A stretch of DNA of 40,191 nucleotides. Source: Candidatus Buchananbacteria bacterium. GTDB lineage: Bacteria > Patescibacteriota > Patescibacteriia > Buchananbacterales > UBA6539. Numbering within the stretch: the first letter of the stretch is position 1; each line of letters opens with the position of its first letter. The notes below the pieces were generated by a model. It had not been told where the DNA came from and searched no databases. It saw only the letters and a list, made by a program, of their open reading frames with translations. Where the stretch lies: the NCBI GenBank assembly GCA_016930315.1, contig JAFGGX010000011.1:1-40191 (forward strand), in the 5' to 3' direction. Position numbers and translations under genes: made by a program. Shown piece after piece: positions 10,301-19,300 of the stretch.

Positions 10301-13300
10301 AGATTTATCAACTCCAATTTGCGAACCGGATAATAATAAATGTGATCAATTAAATAGTGATAGTGTTACCTATGTTTGTGAGGCAAGCAGCTGCACTTGT
10401 AAGTCAACCACACCAATTAGTGAAGCAAAGCAACCGGGCCAATCAACTTATGCTTGGCAATTTACTACTTCGGCTTTTGGGCCACGGGTAGTGGAAACTT
10501 GTAATCGTAATGGTTCGTGTCAGCCAGACACAATCAGTAGTCCAACCCCGTTTAGTCGTCCTGGAACGTTAGCTGCTGGTTATCGGGTTAGCGTTAATCG
10601 GCCAGACGATGGGCCGGTGCCGATTGATTCGGTTGTGGGCATTCAATTTACCGATTTGATGTATCGGCCATCTTTGAATAGCCAAAATTTATTGGTTTAC
10701 GATTGTGGTGACGCTCAAGCTAATTTCTCGGCAGACAATTGCATCAATCCAATTCCGGTTGACATTAATATCAACGATTGTTCTTATCAATCAAATCAGG
10801 TTAACTCGAGCTGCGTTAATTTAACGCCAGAAAATCTTTTGACCAAAAATCATTGGTATCAAGTTGATCTGGTTGCTAAAAATATTTTATCCAAAAATGG
10901 AATTGATTTGGCCAGCAACGAAGCAGCTGGTAATTATAAATGGGTTTTTCAAACTCGCAATAGCGATGTTTTAAGTCAAGTCGCTTGTCTTTATATTAAA
11001 CCGGCTCAGTCAATTTTATATTCTTATAATCAAACCCAACTTTATACTGCCACCCCCGCTCCATCTGGATTTAATTGTGTTGAGATCCGTCCAGAATCTT
11101 GCAGTTTGGATAATGGTACAACGGAGTCTTTTAGTTGGAGTGTTTTGCCGGGTAGTTTTTTGGATGCTTCGGCTGCCGTTATCGTACCGCCGCAACCAAC
11201 CGCTTCTATTGCAACAGTGGCCGCTCGTAAAGACACTAATAACAAAAATGTTGAAGTGCAGGCAATTTGTAATACCGCTAGGACAGAATTTCAATGTAGC
11301 ATTTCTCGTGAAAGTTGTGACCCTACTGTTACTAGCTGTCAGCCGACTTGTAGTGGTACCAATGAATCATGCGATAAATTAATGTATTTTTCGGGTGGTA
11401 CTGCTTGCCAACAAACTACTGCCGGTTGTTGTTCTGAGTCACAGCGCGATCCAATCACTGGACAATGTCGGGTTATATTCAGCAGTCCGGCCAATCAAAG
11501 CATAGTTTCGCTTGGCGTTCCAACAACCGTGTCTTGGACAGGTACAAATTTTTCAGATACTGATACCGGTAATCTTTATCTTTATGATGCTACAACTCAA
11601 ACTGTGGTTAGTAATCCTTATACTCAGTATTCGACCCAGGATTTTTGGAATTTGTATTTGAAAAGCGGTTCTTTTAGGCCAACGCTTAGGAGTGATATAT
11701 CGCCAGGGTATTATAATTTTGTATTCAAAAAATTAGATAATACTGTAGTTGGCACCAGTCCGGTATTTTGTAGCGGTCCGGCTGGATTTTGCCAGGCCGT
11801 GGTTAATGTTGGCGATACTTGCCCTGATCGGGGGGGTGTGGACGGTGGTTTGTGTACAAACAATGGTATTTGCACCGCGGCAATTAGTGGTGATATTGAA
11901 CAAATTAAAGGTAGTAGTAGTTTAAAAATTAATTTTTCTGGGCCGGTTATTATTGACCGTTGGCCAGATTGTGGTACTGCTTGTTTAAACTCAGCGATTG
12001 GTGCTCAATTTAGCCAGCCAATTAATCATCAAGAATCTGTTGATAATGATTTTGCCAGAAGTATTGTTAATCCGGCAAATGTTTCTCTTTATTATTGTTA
12101 TGATAATGCTCAGTGTTCGCCGGGTTACGGTTATTGTAAAGTTGGTAATGCCGCTTGTGTGGTTGGCACCAATTGCAGTAATGGCAGTCCGTGTGTTAGT
12201 ACTGGTGATTATCAAAAAGTAACAATTACTAATCCAATTTATGAAACGGAAAATATTTTAACCTGTAGTCAGTCCGGTCGAGTTTGTGATGATCTGGGCG
12301 TAGAGGCGAGCTGTGGTGGTGACGAAGGAGTTTGTCAGGATAGTGGTCAGCTTCGGTATATTTTTGATTTTTATCCAACCCTTGCTCATTTTAATGGTTT
12401 GTTAGCACCAAATAGTTATTATCGTGTGGTAATTAGTGATCAAGTGGGTGCTGAAAATGGCAATAAAAATTTAAATGGTTTGAATTATGATGATGCTCTG
12501 GCTAATGGTATTGATCCGAATGGCAAACCAGACTCTTATTCTTGGGTTTTTAAAACGCAGGCCGATTTTAATTTATGTCAGTTAGATCACGTCACAGTTC
12601 AACCCGCCAATATTCGGACTAACAAAAACCAAGATTCAATTTTTAGTTCTAAACCGTTTGCCATTAGAGATATTTGCGATCCAGATTTTGGTCAACGGTT
12701 AAATCCATTTAGCTATAATTGGGCTTGGCGTTCTGTGGCTAAGGAGTTTTTATTTGATAATGCCACTACAATTTGTTCAGCCGAAGTTGGTGATTTATGG
12801 GCGTTTCCCTTTGACATCGTTAATCCAACCGATCAACTTTATTGCACTAATAACCTTTATCCAGGCAGTAGCCGTTATTTAAGGGATGGTTGCGGTAATG
12901 GAATTGTGGAAATTGGTGAAGATTGTGATACTGGTCGGTTAGGTTTGGATGATGGTTGCAGTGATCAATGTTTAAGTCAGCCGATTGCAACTGCGGTTTG
13001 TGGTAATGGCGTTATTGAGACCGGTGAGCAATGCGAACCTAGTATTGATGGAACGGTTTATTGTAACGATGCTAATTGCTTGTGGAAAGGAGTGACTAAT
13101 AAACCAGGTGACATTGCTTCTTGTGGCAATGGCGTTATTGAAACCGGTGAGCAATGTGATCCACCAAACAGTCCTGGCTGTAATGATAAATGTTTGTTGA
13201 CTGGTTCCGTTTCTGGCTTATCTTTGTGCGGTGACGGCTTGGTTGGAGTGGGCGAGAATTGTGATAATGGGGAATTTTTATCATGTACTGATATTCAGAC

Positions 13301-16300
13301 TGATATTAGTTGTCGAGTGGGCATTGATCCTGGTTGTTTTTCTTGTACTCAATCGAGTAATAGTAGTTGGATCGCTTGTACCGGCAGTCAGTGTACTAAT
13401 ACTTGCCAGTCAAGTTGTCAGCCAACTGGAGCGGGTGTTTGTAGCAGTGAATGTCTTTTGAAGGATGCCACTGAAACCGGTAATACTAACTATAATGTTT
13501 CAATTTGTGGCAATGGAGTGGTTGAAAAAGGGGAGAGCTGCGATGATGGTAATAATGTTAATGGTGACGGCTGTAGTGACATTTGTTTACATGAAGGTTC
13601 TCAAAAAGATGGTCGTATTGATCCGTATCAGTCAATTAATTCAATTAACGATGGCCAAACTTATATTCAAGCTTGGTCAACTCAGCAATCCCAGCCTGAA
13701 AAAAGAGGTCAGGGTTTAATGTCAATTGGTCTGGGTGGCTTGCCATCAGGTGCATTTGCTGTCATCAGCCGTTGGCCAGATTGCGCTTCGGCTTGCATTA
13801 ACGCTGTTGTCGGTGGTCGGTTTAGTCATTCAGCTAATCCAAATACTATCCAAGATGATCCTTCTAGTATTACGCTTTATGTTTGTGGTGGTGATAGTCA
13901 ATGTGGTTTAAGTGATCGGGTTGCAATTGCTGGCACCAGCGTTACTTTAACCAATTTTGGGGATGGCTCGGTTAATGATGAATTTAATCTTTATTTGCCG
14001 GTTAATTATAATCCGATTGACACTGACAACAATCCACAAACTCCGGCCGTGCCTTCGTTATTGCCTAATACTTGGTATCGAGTAGTAGTCCACGGCTCAA
14101 TCAAGGATACGGAGAATAAATTATTATCTGGTTTAAATTTCGACGACCCTAAATTTAACCCGAGTTGGGATGATTATAATGTTGGCCAGCCTGATTCTTA
14201 TTCTTGGGTTTTTAAAACTCAAGACAACGAAAATATTTGTACGGCCGATCAAATTACTGTTGAGCCAAAAGCTCTTAGCTTGCATGAAGGTCAAGAAAAG
14301 TATTTGTATTCTTCTATCCCTCTAACCAAGCCGGACCAATGTAATATCAACGGCCAACGATTAAATCCTTATTATTATGATTGGTCATGGAGCCATATTG
14401 GTTTAACGGTTGATCCAAATAAACCAAATAATTTTTTGCAGGGCGCTGAAAAGTTTTTAGCGGCTAGTTACGACGGTTGTGGTAACGGAGTTTTAGAAAG
14501 AGGTGAATTGTGTGAAAGGCAATATCCAAACTTTGATTTCCCAGCTGGCTGTAATCCAAACACTTGTCGCTGGCAAGGTACTCAAGTTTGTTCCGGTTCG
14601 ATTACTGCCAATTGTTGTGGTAATGGAATAATAGAAGCCGGTGAGGAATGTGATTTTGCCGGTCAAACATTACCGGGGAGTGTGCCAAATTATTGTGGCA
14701 GTAGTTGTTTGTGGACTGGTAATAGTAGTCAAGATGTTTCTATCTGCGGTGATGGAAAAATTGGGGCTAATGAACAATGTGATTTTGGAACTGAACCAAA
14801 TGGTGATGATTCCGATGGCTGCACCGATACTTGTCAATTTGCCGGCGCTTTACCTGGTACTGGCGCGGTTTGCGGTGATGGGCAAATCAGTTTTGGTGAA
14901 GAATGCGACAACAATGATTTAGCCCAAGGCAAAACTCCGGTTTCCGATGGGTTCTGCACCGGTTTAAATGATTTTCCAGAAATGCCTTGTAGTAGTTTTA
15001 GTGATAGCGCCGCTAATTGTCAGCAAATTGACCCTAGTAACGCGGCTAATAATCATAATGCCTTTTGTTATTGGACTGGTAATAGTTGCAAAACTCGCCC
15101 TTGTTTGCTTGAGTGGAATTTAAATCCGCCAGCTCGTTTTTCACCTGGCAATGCTAATTGGTATCTTTCGGCTTGTGGTAATGGAGTAGTGGAGTATGGC
15201 GAAACTTGTGATGATGGTAACACTAGCAATGGTTATTGTTCGGCTGATGGCCAAGCCTGTAGTAGTATTGGTTCTGGTTGCGGTGTTGATAATACAGGCC
15301 TATGTTTGGTTGATGGTTGTAGTGATAAATGTTTAGTTAATGGCTCGGTAGCTAATGATTCCAAGCTTGATCCATATCAGATTATGCAAACGGTTTATCG
15401 TCTCCACGACTCAGATGGTGGATTGCTTGATCCAAATGTAGTGCCGCAAGTCCAAGAAGATATTCGCGCTTCACAGGGCGGCAATACGGATTTATTTGGG
15501 GCCGGTCGAATGACGATTTTAAGTGGGGCTAAAGTGCCGTTTGCAGTCATTGGCCATCAACCGCCGCCAGATCCAAATGGAACAAATTTACAATGTCGTA
15601 ATGTGGCAATCTGGGCGGTGGTTTCTCAACCATTAAATTTAACTAGTCTGTACGGAAAATGTCAGTCTGGGGTCGACACGGGCAGTGGCGACGCTTGCAT
15701 GTCTTCAGCTGATTGCACTAATGATGGTGAGTTGTGTATTTTTGATAATTTTAAAGTTTGTCAGAACGATTGTTCAAATAATCCAAACTTGGTGGCCAGT
15801 CTAAGTTACGAACCTTTAATCGGTCAATGTATTAGTAATAATTGCCAATTCATTGTTGACGGCCAAGATCCTATTTTGATGGCCGATAGCTATTGTACCA
15901 ATAACAGTCAGTGTCAGGCCGGTAAAATTAACGTTGGTTCCATCTATAATGATTTTGGAGCTAACGCTGATATTTTAGCTGATCAGCCAATTGAAATTGG
16001 TTATTTACCAGCCAGCCAAAAAATCGATGTTCAATTAAATGCTGGAGCCACTCCGTTGGTCGATAAAACAAATGATGTTTTGGATTGTTTATCTCAAAAC
16101 CCTGATCGGTTGTGTCAGTGGCAGTTTTCCACTAGCGCTGATTTTTGTCACTGTGATTATGTGGGGGTAAAAATTGACAATACGTCAGTCGGCAACGAGG
16201 TGATTAAAGATTATTATACTTGTGCTGGCAATCAATGCGGCAGTGCGACACCTGATATTAGTATTGATGATGATGTTTTAGCTAATCAACCTGGCAATCA

Positions 16301-19300
16301 ACATTTATATCAATCAACTTGTTATGATCTTAAGAATCAAACTGGAATAAGGATCCCGCTCTCTGATTTTAATTTAAAATTTGAGTGGGCAGAGCTTGAT
16401 CCCGATAACATTTTATATTTAGCGGCTGGTGTTGAAATGACTCCGTTGATTTCGGTTGCCCCGGCAGAAACATTAAATCGTGTCTATGTCACTCCTGGCG
16501 TTGGCAGTGATTCGTCTGATCGGGCTGGTCAACCAGCAGGCAAAAATGGCCAGGCAATTGTTAAGGTAATGGCCAATGAATTTGTTTGTAGTGATGGCCA
16601 AACTCCTTGTGATTTTTATTCAGACCCATCTGGTCAGCCTTGTCCTGGTCAATGTTATTCGCGGCTTAGTGCTCAACAGGATGTTAATGTGATTAATTTT
16701 ATCTGTGATAATCCTTGGCCCAGTATTACCAATTTTCCTTATCAAGATAACGAAAGCAATTTTAAAGATCCTGATACTAACTTTTTGCTTTATTATTGTC
16801 GTGACAATGGCAAGGCTGGTTTTGGTGATGATTTGCCTAGATTAAACGATAAAACTAATATTGTTTTGAGCGGTACCGATGCGAGCCAAAATCTTGGTCC
16901 AAATGTTTTGAAAGATTTTATTTTCCCGCTCGGCGACCAAAATTTCTGGCCCACCACTCAGGTCAATTGGGTGGCTTACAAGGGGCCTTATACTTGGCAG
17001 GCGGGTAGTTGTCCATCTGGTAGCCAGCTTTGTATTTATGGTGGAGTAACCGACAATAATTGTACTTGTAAACAGTTACCCGACTTAGCCTTTACAGTTC
17101 AAGATCAAGACAATTATTCATTTAGTTTTGAAACTTTTAATGGTCAATTCGCAACAATTTTTGGTTATGCCGACCATGAAAATATCAAAGGTTTGGACAT
17201 TACCCAATTAGAACAAGCTAATCAAAATTTATTTGATCCTAATTTGAATTATAACGGTCATGAAATTGAAATTTATCTCCAAAAAGATGGCCAACCTTTA
17301 GGTGATCCAGTTAAAACAGTCACTCACCGAGCTTTTGGTGAGAATAATGTGCAAAAATCAACCATTTCTTTGGGTAATTTAGAACCTGGTAATTATAATG
17401 TAATAGTCAAATGGTTGAATGATTGGAATAATCCGGCAGCTGACCCGGCAGCTAACGATGCGAATTTGGTTTTGAAAGATTTTAGAATTTATCCATCTAC
17501 CGATGCAACTGGTGATGCCATTGGTATTCGGGTAATGAAAAATCCTTTACATTTGTCGCCAGCCACTTGGTATCGGTCTGGGCTTTGCCGTATTCCTGGT
17601 ACAGCTGAGATGAGTAATATTTGTTTTAGTGAAAGTGATTGTCCGATTGTCAAATATTGTGATGCTGATGGCAGCGGGGGAATCGAAAGCGATGAACAGG
17701 CCAGTTGTCAAAATGACAGTCAATGTTTAGGTGTAAATAATTCTAGATGTTTACCGGCGGTTAATAATTGTCAGTTTAATGTTTCGCAAAGAGGGACAGC
17801 TTCACCGGCTATTGTTGACGGCTACCAGGCAGTGACTGATGGCCGTACGATTTATGTTGGCGCTACTAATAGAAGAGCCGGTGATTTGTATTCTAATATT
17901 TATTTATTATCTTACAGTCAAGGAGCAAACAGCCAGACTACCGAAATATTCAAACGGATTTTAGATCCAAATCAACAAAATGGGGTCTGGTCGTTTAACT
18001 CTGATATTAATTATAACCCAAGAATTTGTGCTACAATTGGCAATTTTGCCGGTACTAATATTAGTTGTGGACCTTCGACAACCGTTGACCAACGCATTGA
18101 TCAAATTGGTGCTTCTAATTTTTCTTATTGTTCAACTTTAACCAATCAAGATAGCTGTAACGCTAAAACTCAGACGGCTGGTTGCTTGTGGTCGGAGGCT
18201 AATCAAGTTTGTGTTGCCCTGGCTTGTCAGCCGATTTATTGCCAAAGTAATTTTGATTGCCCGGATTTGAATTGTCAGGCGCCAAAAGATCAGTTGATTC
18301 GAGACGCTAAAAGATTTGGTGATTTACGTCAAGTTCAGCTGGGCTTAAATAGTTATTATAGTAACAATGGCAGCTATCCAATTTTAAACAGCGGTACGTT
18401 TGTGGCCAGCACGACTCTATCAATTTGGCCGTCTTGGACTCAAACCTTTGGGTCGGCAATCGGCGGCGTTACCAGCGATCCAATCAATCAAGCAATCGGT
18501 TGTCCGGCTGATAATCCAAGTTGTTGGAATCAGGCCAGTGAAAGATTTTTGTGTCCAGACGACGCTTATATTTATGGTTATCGGTCATCTAACGCTGGGC
18601 AGGCCTATGAGCTTTATTCAAATTTTGAATATCATGGCCCGGGTAGTTGGCGAACTCGGCCGGTTAATGATTTGTATCAGTTACCACTAATCGGGGTTGA
18701 AAATAATCAATGTCAGTTGCTTAATTTTGAAATTAGCGCTCAGGCCATTGGTGGCAGTTGCGATGATTGGGCCGGAGACAGCGACACCGATCAAGATGGC
18801 ATTTGTGATTATGAAGATAATTGTCAATTAGTTTCTAATCCGTCACAAAGGGATTCAGATAACAATGGAATCGGTGACGCCTGCGATCCAAATTGCAGTG
18901 GTGATAGAGATACTGATGGGGTTTGTGACGAAACGGATATTTGTCGAACTGTTCCCAACCCAAGAGGGGAGACCTGTATTAGTAATTATAATGTTTATAC
19001 TAATGGTCAATGTGACGCTGACCAAGACGGTATCGGTGACGCCTGTGATCCATGTACTGATTTAGATTATGATGGTAAATGGGATCTTGATACCAGTCAT
19101 AATACTTGTCCGGAAGATAATGTTAAAGCGGTGATTGGTCAGACAAGTTTAATAAGCAATGATCATTATCGTTATTGTGTTGTTTCGGCCGCTGGAGCTA
19201 ATTTATCTGAGATCGGCAATATCACCATTTTGCCAAATCCGAGTGTTACTTGCAGTATCGCTGGCGCTGATTGTTCAGGTAGTTTTTCTAATTTACCGGC

